From assembly GCA_028278205.1 (NCBI GenBank), contig JANQES010000073.1:1-64000 (forward strand): a stretch of DNA of 64,000 nt, written 5' to 3'. Below, in pieces: positions 1 through 7,830 of this stretch; the stretch's first letter is position 1, and every line of letters begins with the position of its first letter. Position numbers and translations under genes: made by a program. This stretch comes from Rhodothermales bacterium. GTDB taxonomy: Bacteria; Bacteroidota; Rhodothermia; Rhodothermales; Bin80. The notes under the pieces were generated by a model. That model was given only the letters and a program-made list of their open reading frames with translations, had not been told where the DNA came from and did not search any database.

Positions 1-2
1 TC

Positions 3-87
3 GGGCATGAGTCATCGCTGGGGGTTGGGTTGAACAGCTTGGACACTCTTCAACATACAACCTCTGGCGGATGACTCATTTATGCCC
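3..87. repeat. Intergenic inverted repeat (TCATGAG-type word)
   Basis: The arm gggcatgagtcatc (3-16) is the reverse complement of gatgactcat...gccc (70-87), apart from a short insertion in the second arm. The rest of the first 394 bases holds no convincing gene. Nothing else is seen here except the GGAGGA ribosome binding site at 383-388 that serves the multicopper oxidase gene. Confidence 0.6.
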
Positions 88-394
88 ACCCCTCATTTAA
101 TAAATAACGACTCGTCACGCGTGCTCAGCTATCATTTCGCTTGCTCGCGTACACACGGCGTGACGTGTCTTTCAGACAAGCCCAGAGTAAGTTCTTTTTT
201 GAGGAATCCTATGTGATCGCTGGTTCCTCGGGTGAGATTCAAGGGAAAGTGTGTCTGATTGACGAAGGCGTTTCGAAGCAAGAATACCCTCACGGCGACG
301 GCCTGTTTGGATCGTGGTTTTTGGCGTTGTAGCGGCAGAGATCCGTCTGGCCGCTCTATAGATACTTCTTTGTCTACCCATCGGAGGAACGCTG

Positions 395-2452
395 ATGAAA
401 CGAAGAGATGCTATCAAAATCGGACTCCTGGCAGGCGGGGCGGGCGCCCTTGCCCCGAAGAGCGCCATGGCGCAGGAATACGACGAGGAGCTGTTGAAGT
501 ACCTCTGCCCGCCCGACGGTTTTCCGGACGAGTTGACGTACATGCCCAGCCCGGCCGCTGCAACCTTCGAGGCGCCGATTTTCGTGCCGCCGCTCATGAC
601 ACCGCTCGACGCGCTGATCCCGCCGCCCGACCCGGCGGCCCACCAGCGCTACGAGGAGTTTCTCCCGAAAAAGTTCTACGAGATCCAACAGCGGGAATTT
701 CGCTGGCCCTATCACACCGACCCGATCTACACGAGGATGGGCGGTAGTGTGTCGTGGGGCTTCGGGGCCGAAAATACCCAGTGGTTGCAGGCCGGCCAGG
801 AATGGACCGATGCCCACAGAGCCAGGGGGTCGTGGTCGCCCCGGGGGGGGCCGTGGACGCCCGGCCCCATCTACCGGGAGTATTACGGCGACCCGGTGCT
901 CGTCCGGATGATCAACGACCTGCCGCCGGTCGGGGTGAGCAAGGCGACGTTTGCGCTGCCCTCGACCACGATCCACCTCCACAACGGCCATACCGCTTCC
1001 GAAAGCGACGGCAATCCCCAGGACTGGATCGATTCGGGCGAATTCTGGGACCACCACTACGCCAACTTCCCCTCCGGCTTCGACCCCCGCGAAAAACTCA
1101 CCACGCTGTGGTACCACGACCACCGGCTCGACTTCACCGCCGCCAACGTCTACGCGGGCCTGAGCGGGTTCTACTGTCTCTTCGACGAGTACGATACCGG
1201 CGATGAAAATACAGGATGGCGGCTGCCCAGCGGCGAGTATGACATCCCCCTGATTCTGCACGACGTCAAGTTCAAAACGGTCAATTACAACGGCATGGAG
1301 CAGGCCGAGGCGGATTTCAGCACCTTCAACACCGATGGGTGGCTGGGCGATCAAGTCACGGTTAACCGGACGATCCGGCCCTACATGACGGTCAAGAAAC
1401 GGCGCTATCGGTTCCGCATCATCAACGGCGGGCCCTCGCGGTTCTACCAGTTGTTCTTGAAACAGATCGACCCACGATCCTGGGAGCCCATCCGGGATCT
1501 GAATTTCAATGTCTTCACGGGCGACGGCAACTTCCTGCCCCAACCTGTCGAGGCCGAGAGCATCTACATGAGCGTGGCGCAGCGCGTCGATATCGTCATC
1601 GACTTCTCGGAGTTCAATGACGGCGATGAGATCGCCATCCTCAACCTGCTCGAACAGATCAACGGGCGCGGCCCCTCCGGTCGGATGCTCGTCCCGGACC
1701 CCGACCCCGACCCCAACAACCAGAATCAGCGCTACTTCAAAACCGGCGTGATGCTCTTCAAAGTAGAGGGCGATGCCGAGGACAACAGCGACCCGATCGA
1801 CGTGTTGATGAACCGGCAATACCGGGAGTTGCCGCCGGTGGATATGAGCCAGGTGAAGTTCGAGCGGGAGTGGAGTTTCGACTACGACGGCGGCCTGTGG
1901 ACCATCAACGGGATGGTGATGGGCCCCTTCCGCATCGACGCCGGCATCGAGCAAGACACCGCCGAGATCTGGACGTTCAAGAACGCGGGCAACGATTGGT
2001 CCCACCCGATCCACAACCATTTCACGGAATTCATCATTCTGGAGATCAACGGCCGGAAGGTGTATCCCAACTTTTACCAATCCAGAGACGAGCGGCTTCA
2101 CGAGTTCATCGAAGACGTTGCCGGCGAGGTAGAATCGATCGAGGTGTTTATGGGCGGCCCCCGGCGCGACGTGGCTACGCTGCTGCCCAACGACGAGGTC
2201 AAGGTCTATGCCAAGTGGAGCGACTTCCTGGGCAAACACGTGCTGCACTGCCACAACGTCGTCCACGAAGACCACGCGATGATGATCCGGTGGGACATCG
2301 TCGAGCCGGGAAAAGGCTTCGTCGGCTCGCGCCCGGTGACGGAGGTCTACAAGCAGGGCTTCCCCTACCCCGACCCGCGTCCGCCTTCGCCGCCCCACCT
2401 GGAGGAGCGCAGTGCCCAGGCCAAGGATGTCGAGGGCGGCGAAAACCAGTAG
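395..2452 (+). CDS. Tat-exported multicopper oxidase
   Basis: Predicted copper oxidase of the three-cupredoxin-domain type (CotA/bilirubin-oxidase-like), 685 residues. The N-terminus MKRRDAIKIGLLAGGAGALA carries a twin-arginine-like RR pair, a hydrophobic stretch and an Ala-X-Ala-type cleavage site, so it should be exported folded with copper loaded. All four copper-binding motifs are visible: HLHNGH near residue 194, WYHDH near 239, HPIHNHF near 537 and HCHNVVHEDH near 618, giving type 1 and trinuclear type 2/3 ligands. GGAGGA lies 7 bases before the ATG. It is the first of five co-directional exported redox genes, two of them SCO-like, which suggests a shared copper or electron-transfer role. 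The substrate cannot be told from sequence. Confidence 0.93.
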   Translation: MKRRDAIKIGLLAGGAGALAPKSAMAQEYDEELLKYLCPPDGFPDELTYMPSPAAATFEAPIFVPPLMTPLDALIPPPDPAAHQRYEEFLPKKFYEIQQREFRWPYHTDPIYTRMGGSVSWGFGAENTQWLQAGQEWTDAHRARGSWSPRGGPWTPGPIYREYYGDPVLVRMINDLPPVGVSKATFALPSTTIHLHNGHTASESDGNPQDWIDSGEFWDHHYANFPSGFDPREKLTTLWYHDHRLDFTAANVYAGLSGFYCLFDEYDTGDENTGWRLPSGEYDIPLILHDVKFKTVNYNGMEQAEADFSTFNTDGWLGDQVTVNRTIRPYMTVKKRRYRFRIINGGPSRFYQLFLKQIDPRSWEPIRDLNFNVFTGDGNFLPQPVEAESIYMSVAQRVDIVIDFSEFNDGDEIAILNLLEQINGRGPSGRMLVPDPDPDPNNQNQRYFKTGVMLFKVEGDAEDNSDPIDVLMNRQYRELPPVDMSQVKFEREWSFDYDGGLWTINGMVMGPFRIDAGIEQDTAEIWTFKNAGNDWSHPIHNHFTEFIILEINGRKVYPNFYQSRDERLHEFIEDVAGEVESIEVFMGGPRRDVATLLPNDEVKVYAKWSDFLGKHVLHCHNVVHEDHAMMIRWDIVEPGKGFVGSRPVTEVYKQGFPYPDPRPPSPPHLEERSAQAKDVEGGENQ

Positions 2453-2454
2453 CG

Positions 2455-2522
2455 TTTCGTTTTTTGATTTTGGCGGGGTGATGCGGGCTGAAGAGGAGGG
2501 CGTTCAAAATCAAAAAACGAAA
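2455..2522. repeat. Perfect 18-bp inverted repeat (GATTTTG-type word hairpin)
   Basis: The arms at 2455-2472 and 2505-2522 are exact 18-bp reverse complements (core cgttttttgattttg) around a 32-base loop. It begins immediately after the multicopper oxidase stop codon and ends 26 bases before the next start. It could act as a transcription attenuator or an RNA stabiliser between the two genes. Confidence 0.8.
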
Positions 2523-2548
2523 ATCCAACTTTTAAAACGAGAAGACTC

Positions 2549-3262
2549 ATGGATAGAAGAAAAGCGATTGCAGGCATGGCGGCGGGCGCAGCAGTGGTGA
2601 CCGGCGCCGCGCTGGGCCTGCCGGGCAAAAAGACTGCTCAAACCGCCCCGGTGGAGGACTGCGCCTTGCCCGCTCGCGGGCCGTTTTCGGACTACTTCCC
2701 CAACGTCGCCCTCTACACCCACGAGGGCCGGCGCGTCTTGTTCTACGACGACCTGCTCCGGGGCAAGACCGTGATGATCAACTGCATGTCGGTGGCTCAC
2801 GACGCGGTCTACCCCACCACGCCTAACCTCCTCAAAGTGCATCAGTTGCTCGGCGACCGGGTAGGCCGCGATGTGTTCATGTACTCGCTCTCGGTCGATC
2901 CGGAAAACGACACGCCGGCGGCGCTGCGCGCTTTCGTGGAGCAACACGGGATAGGCCCCGGCTGGCTGTTTCTGACCGGCACGCCCGACGATGTCCTTCA
3001 GGTGCGAGGCCGGCTCTTCGCCCGCAGCGGCGGCCACGTCCACGGCGCCGGCCCTGCGCGGGATTGTTCGCTGGGCATGGTGCGCTACGGCAACGAGGCC
3101 GTCGGGCTCTGGGGCCGAGTGCCGGCCAAAGCCGAGCCGGCCTGGATTGCGCAACGCCTCGGCTGGGTCCAACCGCGCCCACAATCGCCGGGCGGGTTCC
3201 GGCGGCGCGGCCCCGTCGTGGCCGAGAACCCCTGGTTGCAGCAAAAAGACCCGCATGCGTAG
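2549..3262 (+). CDS. SCO1/SenC-like exported protein lacking the CxxxC copper site
   Basis: Thioredoxin-fold protein of 237 residues with an RR-containing hydrophobic signal (MDRRKAIAGMAAGAAVVTGA). The family core is recognisable from the SVDPENDTPAALRAF segment followed by WLFLTGTPDD, which match SCO proteins and the second SCO gene at 5334. In SCO proteins the motif TxCPxxCPTT holds copper. Here the equivalent stretch is NCMSVAHDAVYPTT, so the two cysteine positions appear to be His84 and Tyr88. A lone Cys79 lies upstream, and a His-rich stretch (GGHVHG) follows the thioredoxin core. It may therefore bind metal differently or act without redox chemistry. It sits directly behind the multicopper oxidase. 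The family call is firm; the function is not. Confidence 0.85.
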   Translation: MDRRKAIAGMAAGAAVVTGAALGLPGKKTAQTAPVEDCALPARGPFSDYFPNVALYTHEGRRVLFYDDLLRGKTVMINCMSVAHDAVYPTTPNLLKVHQLLGDRVGRDVFMYSLSVDPENDTPAALRAFVEQHGIGPGWLFLTGTPDDVLQVRGRLFARSGGHVHGAGPARDCSLGMVRYGNEAVGLWGRVPAKAEPAWIAQRLGWVQPRPQSPGGFRRRGPVVAENPWLQQKDPHA

Positions 3263-3308
3263 CGTCACATGGCGTTGCTGCTTTTTCTCAAGCGTGCGCG
3301 AAGCTTTT

Positions 3309-3314
3309 GGAGGA
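3309..3314 (+). promoter_or_regulatory. Ribosome binding site deciding the start at 3320
   Basis: GGAGGA stands 5 bases before ATG at 3320. The upstream in-frame ATG at 3269 has no such site and would add 17 residues ahead of a good membrane signal, so 3320 is preferred. Confidence 0.7.
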
Positions 3315-3319
3315 ATACG

Positions 3320-5236
3320 ATGAAGACTTTACCACCTGTCACAAAAATCATCCTGGCGACGCTGGTATTGGGGTCGGCCTGTGCCACGGTGTACGTCGCC
3401 CAGAGCCCCTCAACCCAGCGTGTCGATTGTCCCTATCAGTTTCCGGATAGCGTGCCCGCGCCGCCGTACTACGGCGAGCACGGGGTGTGCCATCCGTATC
3501 CGCAACCCCGCCCCACCGCGTCGACCGCCGACACGGTCGATGGCGTCATCGAATTCACCACAGACACGACGTTCTTCGACAAGCCCGCCCTGAGCCCCTT
3601 TACCAAACCGCCGGGGACCAACTTCCTGCCCACCATCTATACCAACATGTTTGACGGCTACGGCAAGGAAATGCCCAACACGTTGCCCTCGACGCCGACG
3701 ATCCCCTACAACCTGCACGACGACCCGACCGTCTCTACGATCAACCCGACCTCGCCGACTGACGATCTGGCCCGCATTTTCGAGTCGGTTCTGGACGATG
3801 CCGCTTCGGCCAGCCAGGGCGCGACGACCGAAGTCATCCAGTACGCCATCGGAGACATCCAGCGGAATCTCCAGATGGCCTTGAACATCCTGGAAGGCTA
3901 TACCGTCGAGAACCGCGCCTACAGCGGCTTTCCGCTGCTGCACTATACCGGGCCGGAGAAGATCAGGCGCGTCACCCCGACCCATGATGAGAACGGTACG
4001 CTCACCGGCGGCAACGTCGACATCCACCAGATCTGGTACGACAGCCACATCGAGTCGGACGTGTCGTTGTTGAATCCCGTCGATGTATGGGACGTCCCCT
4101 GGACCATTACCTATACCGTCGACATGCTCCATAACGGCCATGACGACTTCTCGCCCTTCGCTATATTCACCGACGACCCGTCGATCAACAACCCGGACTC
4201 GACCCTCCCTCCCCCGTTCCAGCCGTTCACGACGCCCCCGACGGAGTGGGACACCTGGCCCATAGGCCTGCCCCACATCGGCATGGACCAGACTTTCTTC
4301 CCCATGGAAGACGGCACCCGGACGGTCTTCAAGATCAGGATGCCGCCCGGAAAGTACTATCACCTGATCTATACCTGGGGCTGGCGCATGCATCCGCCGC
4401 GCATCCAGTCCACCGACCGCGCCACCAAGTATATAAATGGAAAGTCGTTGGTCGATTGGGAAGTCGATGTCTTCGGCGAGGCGCCGATCCGGAATTGCCA
4501 ACCGGGTGAAGCACGCTATGACGCCAACGGGAACCCGACGGCCTGCCAGCAGAAAGCCTTCGACGCCATCAACCAGATCGGCGACCTCTCCCCCTCCAAG
4601 CGGATGTGGCAGGGTGTGCGCGCGGCGCAGCAGGCGGCTGCCAACGGCAACTTTAACGAGGTTTTATCCAGCACCGCAGCGGCGCGCGAGGCCTTTTTCG
4701 CCTGGAAAGATCGTACCTTGCTGCCCTGTTTCGAGCGGGATGAAGAAACGGGGGAATGTGTGGATGGGCTCAATCCTGATCCCGGCTCCGACATCACCAT
4801 CCTTTTCGTCAACAACACTATCTACGGTCAGCTCACCGAAGGCGGCTGGAGACAATGGCCCGATTGGAACCTCCGGTATACAGCGGGCGAAGACCCCACG
4901 CTCAACGACCCCGTCCTCAACATAACCGCGCACAACGGCGACTACTTCGAACATGGCTACCAGAACGTGGATTTCGGGGGCTCGCGAGGGTGGGAAAACC
5001 AGTTTAAGTCGTCCGTCAGAGTCGCCGGGTCGGGATGCTGGTTCACCTTTGGCCGGGCGAACTGGTGGCCCAACAACAGTACCCCCGTCTGGCTGGATGC
5101 GGCGACCGGTCCGACCCCGGCAGACCTGACCACGCAGAAGATCCAGTTCACCTATAACTACGAACCCTCGCGGCGTCTGCGGTTCTACCAGTTCGATCCG
5201 CTGCACCACGACGTGGCGATCTTTTCGATCCACTGA
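3320..5236 (+). CDS. Large exported protein of unknown function in the multicopper oxidase cluster
   Basis: Protein of 638 residues that I do not recognise. It begins MKTLPPVTK followed by a hydrophobic segment (about residues 9-26) that contains LGSAC, so it is either an anchored protein or a poor-consensus lipoprotein. The remainder is hydrophilic, rich in Asp, Pro, Thr and Trp, with few cysteines. Notable stretches are a Pro/Thr-rich N-terminal third, a region with HYTGPEKIRRVTPTHDENG near residue 212, and an aromatic-rich C-terminus. No haem CxxCH or multicopper motif is present. It lies between two SCO-like genes, so it is probably a periplasmic or surface partner of the oxidase. Start chosen by the ribosome binding site. 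Confidence 0.8.
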   Translation: MKTLPPVTKIILATLVLGSACATVYVAQSPSTQRVDCPYQFPDSVPAPPYYGEHGVCHPYPQPRPTASTADTVDGVIEFTTDTTFFDKPALSPFTKPPGTNFLPTIYTNMFDGYGKEMPNTLPSTPTIPYNLHDDPTVSTINPTSPTDDLARIFESVLDDAASASQGATTEVIQYAIGDIQRNLQMALNILEGYTVENRAYSGFPLLHYTGPEKIRRVTPTHDENGTLTGGNVDIHQIWYDSHIESDVSLLNPVDVWDVPWTITYTVDMLHNGHDDFSPFAIFTDDPSINNPDSTLPPPFQPFTTPPTEWDTWPIGLPHIGMDQTFFPMEDGTRTVFKIRMPPGKYYHLIYTWGWRMHPPRIQSTDRATKYINGKSLVDWEVDVFGEAPIRNCQPGEARYDANGNPTACQQKAFDAINQIGDLSPSKRMWQGVRAAQQAAANGNFNEVLSSTAAAREAFFAWKDRTLLPCFERDEETGECVDGLNPDPGSDITILFVNNTIYGQLTEGGWRQWPDWNLRYTAGEDPTLNDPVLNITAHNGDYFEHGYQNVDFGGSRGWENQFKSSVRVAGSGCWFTFGRANWWPNNSTPVWLDAATGPTPADLTTQKIQFTYNYEPSRRLRFYQFDPLHHDVAIFSIH

Positions 5237-5319
5237 TGAATTTTGACCGTGCGCTTCGGGGTGGGGGGAGGCATCCCGAAGCGTCGCGCTGTCGTCGGAA
5301 GGGGTGTGTCAAAATTCAT
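5236..5319. repeat. Nested intergenic hairpin
   Basis: The outer arms atgaattttgac (5236-5247) and gtcaaaattcat (5308-5319) are perfect 12-bp complements. Inside them cgcttcggg (5252-5260) pairs with cccgaagcg (5275-5283). It starts at the stop codon of the unknown protein gene and ends 14 bases before the SCO start, so it fills almost the whole gap. Confidence 0.75.
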
Positions 5320-5333
5320 AATGGGGATGGGGT

Positions 5334-5945
5334 ATGTTGGGTATGCGAGCGTTGGTGGTTAATCTATGCGTTGCTGCGTTCGGGGTGATGGGGTTTGGGG
5401 TGATGGGGGTGTATGGGCAGGCGAGCCATCACGAGCACGAGCCGGCGCCTGAGCGCTATGCGCGGGCGGTGGCGGCCTATGCGCCGCCCGACGTGGCGCT
5501 GGTGGATCAACACGGCGCGGCGGTCTCGCTCCACGCGGTGCTCGGCCACGACGGGCCGCTGATGCTGCAATTTATCTTCACCACCTGCCCGGCAGTCTGC
5601 CCTGTGCTCAGCAGCATCTTCTCGGCGGCGCAGGAGCAGTTGGGGCCGGACCTGGCCCGCGTCCGCCTGGTGTCGATCTCCATCGATCCGGAGCACGACA
5701 CCCCGGCGCGTCTGCACGCCTACGCCCGGCAGTTCAAGGCCGGGCCGCAATGGCACTTCCTGACTGGCACGCGGGCCGACGTCGCCGCCGTGCAGAAAGC
5801 CTTCGATGCCTACCGGGGCAACAAGATGCGCCACCCACCGCTGACGTTCCTGCGCGCTGCGCCCGGAGCATTGTGGGTCCGGCTAGACGGCTTCATGAGC
5901 GCGCAATCTCTGGTTGCCGAGTACCACAGGCTGATGGACCGATGA
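5334..5945 (+). CDS. SCO1/SenC family copper-binding protein
   Basis: Protein of 203 residues with an N-terminal signal or anchor (hydrophobic residues about 5-28, ending GQA) and the thioredoxin-like SCO fold. The canonical copper site is intact: TTCPAVCP gives Cys85 and Cys89, and His near 167 (KMRHPP) is placed to be the third ligand. SISIDPEHDTP and WHFLTGT are typical SCO signatures. SCO proteins deliver copper to oxidases or reduce their cysteines. The neighbouring multicopper oxidase and cytochrome suggest maturation of an exported copper enzyme. It overlaps the next gene by 4 bases (ATGA), indicating translational coupling. Confidence 0.93.
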   Translation: MLGMRALVVNLCVAAFGVMGFGVMGVYGQASHHEHEPAPERYARAVAAYAPPDVALVDQHGAAVSLHAVLGHDGPLMLQFIFTTCPAVCPVLSSIFSAAQEQLGPDLARVRLVSISIDPEHDTPARLHAYARQFKAGPQWHFLTGTRADVAAVQKAFDAYRGNKMRHPPLTFLRAAPGALWVRLDGFMSAQSLVAEYHRLMDR

Positions 5946-7690
5946 CCGCCGAAAAACAAACCCATGCGCGCCGGCGCCTTCTGCCGTGGATAGGCCTCGC
6001 TGCGGTAGGCATAGCCGCTGCTCTGCTTGTGATAAGCGCCACGAAGGATAGCGCCAGCGCCCGGCCTGCTCAGGCAGCGACGGACGCCGAACTCGGACAG
6101 CGCATCTACCGCGAGGGGATCCTGCCCTCCGGAGAACTGGTGCGCGCCACAGTCCAGGGAGACGTCGCCGTCGAAGGCAGCCAGCTCAACTGCGCCTCGT
6201 GCCACCGCCGAAGCGGGTTCGGCGCCAGCGAAGAAGCCGCCTACGTCCCGCCTATTACAGCGCCGGCGCTCTACCAGGCCCGGCAAGAACAACGCGGCGA
6301 CCTGTTCCGGCAACTGTTTCAGGAAGTGCAGCCGAATACGACCCGCGCACGGGTGCGCGACCCACGGGTACGCCCGGCTTATACCGACTCCACCCTCGCC
6401 GCCGCCATCCGGACGGGCACAGACCCCACGGGCCGGGTGCTCGATCCGATGATGCCGCGCTACGCACTCAGCGACGAGGACATGGGCCATCTCATCGCCT
6501 ACCTGAAAACGCTCTGGGCCACCCCCAGCCCCGGCGTGACCGACTCCACCTTGCATTTCGCCACCGTCGTCACCGAAGGGGTTGATCCAGGCGAGCGGGA
6601 GGCCATGCACGCTGTGTTGGACGCCTATGTGAAACGAAAAAACACCGACACCCGACGCCTGATGCAGCGCCCCGGTTTTTCCCCTTTGTACAAAGATGAC
6701 TTCACAGAGGCCTATCGGACGTGGGTGCTCCACCGGTGGGACCTCAACGGGCCGGCGCAAACATGGCCCGATCAACTCGATGCCTACTATCGCAAACAAC
6801 CCGTCTTCGCGCTGTTGAGCGGCATCGGGGCTGGGACGTGGAAACCGATCCACGATTTTTGCGAACAGAACGAGGTACCCTGTCTGTTTCCGCATACCGA
6901 TCTTCCGGTCGTCTCGCCTCCCGGCGCCTATACCCTCTACTTCTCCCGAGGCCTGACGCTGGAGGCGGAGGCCCTCGCCCGATACCTCTATATCACCCTG
7001 GATGAGGCCGATCCGACACCGATCATTCAGGTATATCGGGACGACGAGCAGGGACGCGTACCGGCCCAGGCGCTCCGGCAACGCCTGGCCGACTATGGCG
7101 TTACCCACCTGGAGGATCGACTGCTGGAAGCGTCTGCCCACCGGATGCCTGCCTTCTGGGATCGCCTCCGTCAACACGAAAAACCACCGATCCTCGTGCT
7201 CTGGCTCGGCGCGGACGACCTGGAAACACTCGCCGCCGCCCTGACCGCACCCGACGGCTTCCGGCACGTTTATCTCTCACACACCCTGCTTCGGGGCATG
7301 GCTTTGTCGAAGCTGCATAACCTGGCAGATGCCGTTTACCTCACCTATCCCTTCGCCTTACCCTGGCAAGAGATACCCCGCGCCTACCGGGTCCGGGCCT
7401 GGATGCGTTCTCGAAGGATCGAACGGACGCACGAGCCGATCCAGTTCAACACCTACTTCGCCCTCTCCGCCACCGACCATGCCCTCGTGCATCTGGTGGA
7501 TCATTTTTCGAGAGACTATCTCGTCGAGATCCTGGAGCATGAGACGGAGAACGCGCTCAATCCCGGCGTCTTTCCCCACCTCAGCCTTGGCCCCGGCCAG
7601 CGGTTTGCCTCAAAGGGAAGCTACATCGTCCAGCTTTCGGAGGCCGCGCCGGGTGGGCTCGAAGCCGCCAGCGATTGGATCATCCCCTGA
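5942..7690 (+). CDS. Membrane-anchored cytochrome c fused to a periplasmic-binding-protein-like domain
   Basis: Protein of 582 residues. The start at 5942 was chosen because it overlaps the SCO stop (ATGA) and leads straight into a basic segment plus transmembrane helix (about residues 15-36). The first domain is a class I cytochrome c with haem-binding CASCH (Cys84, Cys87, His88) and a likely axial Met in MMPRYALSDEDM near residue 170. The region from about 200 to the end, with FALLSGIGAGTW, a later IIQVYRDDEQGRVPAQALRQ stretch and LVLWLGADDLE, looks like a type I periplasmic binding fold rather than an oxidase. The combination suggests a ligand-gated or docking electron carrier. The second-domain call is tentative. 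Confidence 0.85.
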   Translation: MTAEKQTHARRRLLPWIGLAAVGIAAALLVISATKDSASARPAQAATDAELGQRIYREGILPSGELVRATVQGDVAVEGSQLNCASCHRRSGFGASEEAAYVPPITAPALYQARQEQRGDLFRQLFQEVQPNTTRARVRDPRVRPAYTDSTLAAAIRTGTDPTGRVLDPMMPRYALSDEDMGHLIAYLKTLWATPSPGVTDSTLHFATVVTEGVDPGEREAMHAVLDAYVKRKNTDTRRLMQRPGFSPLYKDDFTEAYRTWVLHRWDLNGPAQTWPDQLDAYYRKQPVFALLSGIGAGTWKPIHDFCEQNEVPCLFPHTDLPVVSPPGAYTLYFSRGLTLEAEALARYLYITLDEADPTPIIQVYRDDEQGRVPAQALRQRLADYGVTHLEDRLLEASAHRMPAFWDRLRQHEKPPILVLWLGADDLETLAAALTAPDGFRHVYLSHTLLRGMALSKLHNLADAVYLTYPFALPWQEIPRAYRVRAWMRSRRIERTHEPIQFNTYFALSATDHALVHLVDHFSRDYLVEILEHETENALNPGVFPHLSLGPGQRFASKGSYIVQLSEAAPGGLEAASDWIIP

Positions 7691-7830
7691 TCCGGCGCCG
7701 GTTCGGCTCTACGGTATTACTCCGCGGCAAGACTCATCTGACGGTTTTTTGACTTACCTTTCGACCACCCGCTTCTCGAAGACCTGCGAAACTGTTTGGT
7801 AAGATGAGCCCGCCACTCCGGTAAAAGTCG

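Noticed and set aside
141..332. Short plus-strand frame before the multicopper oxidase
   Set aside because: It lacks a ribosome binding site and any recognisable protein feature.
374..2398. A 674-codon open frame opposite the multicopper oxidase
   Set aside because: It is an antisense shadow produced by high GC; the plus-strand frame has all copper motifs, a Tat signal and a ribosome binding site.
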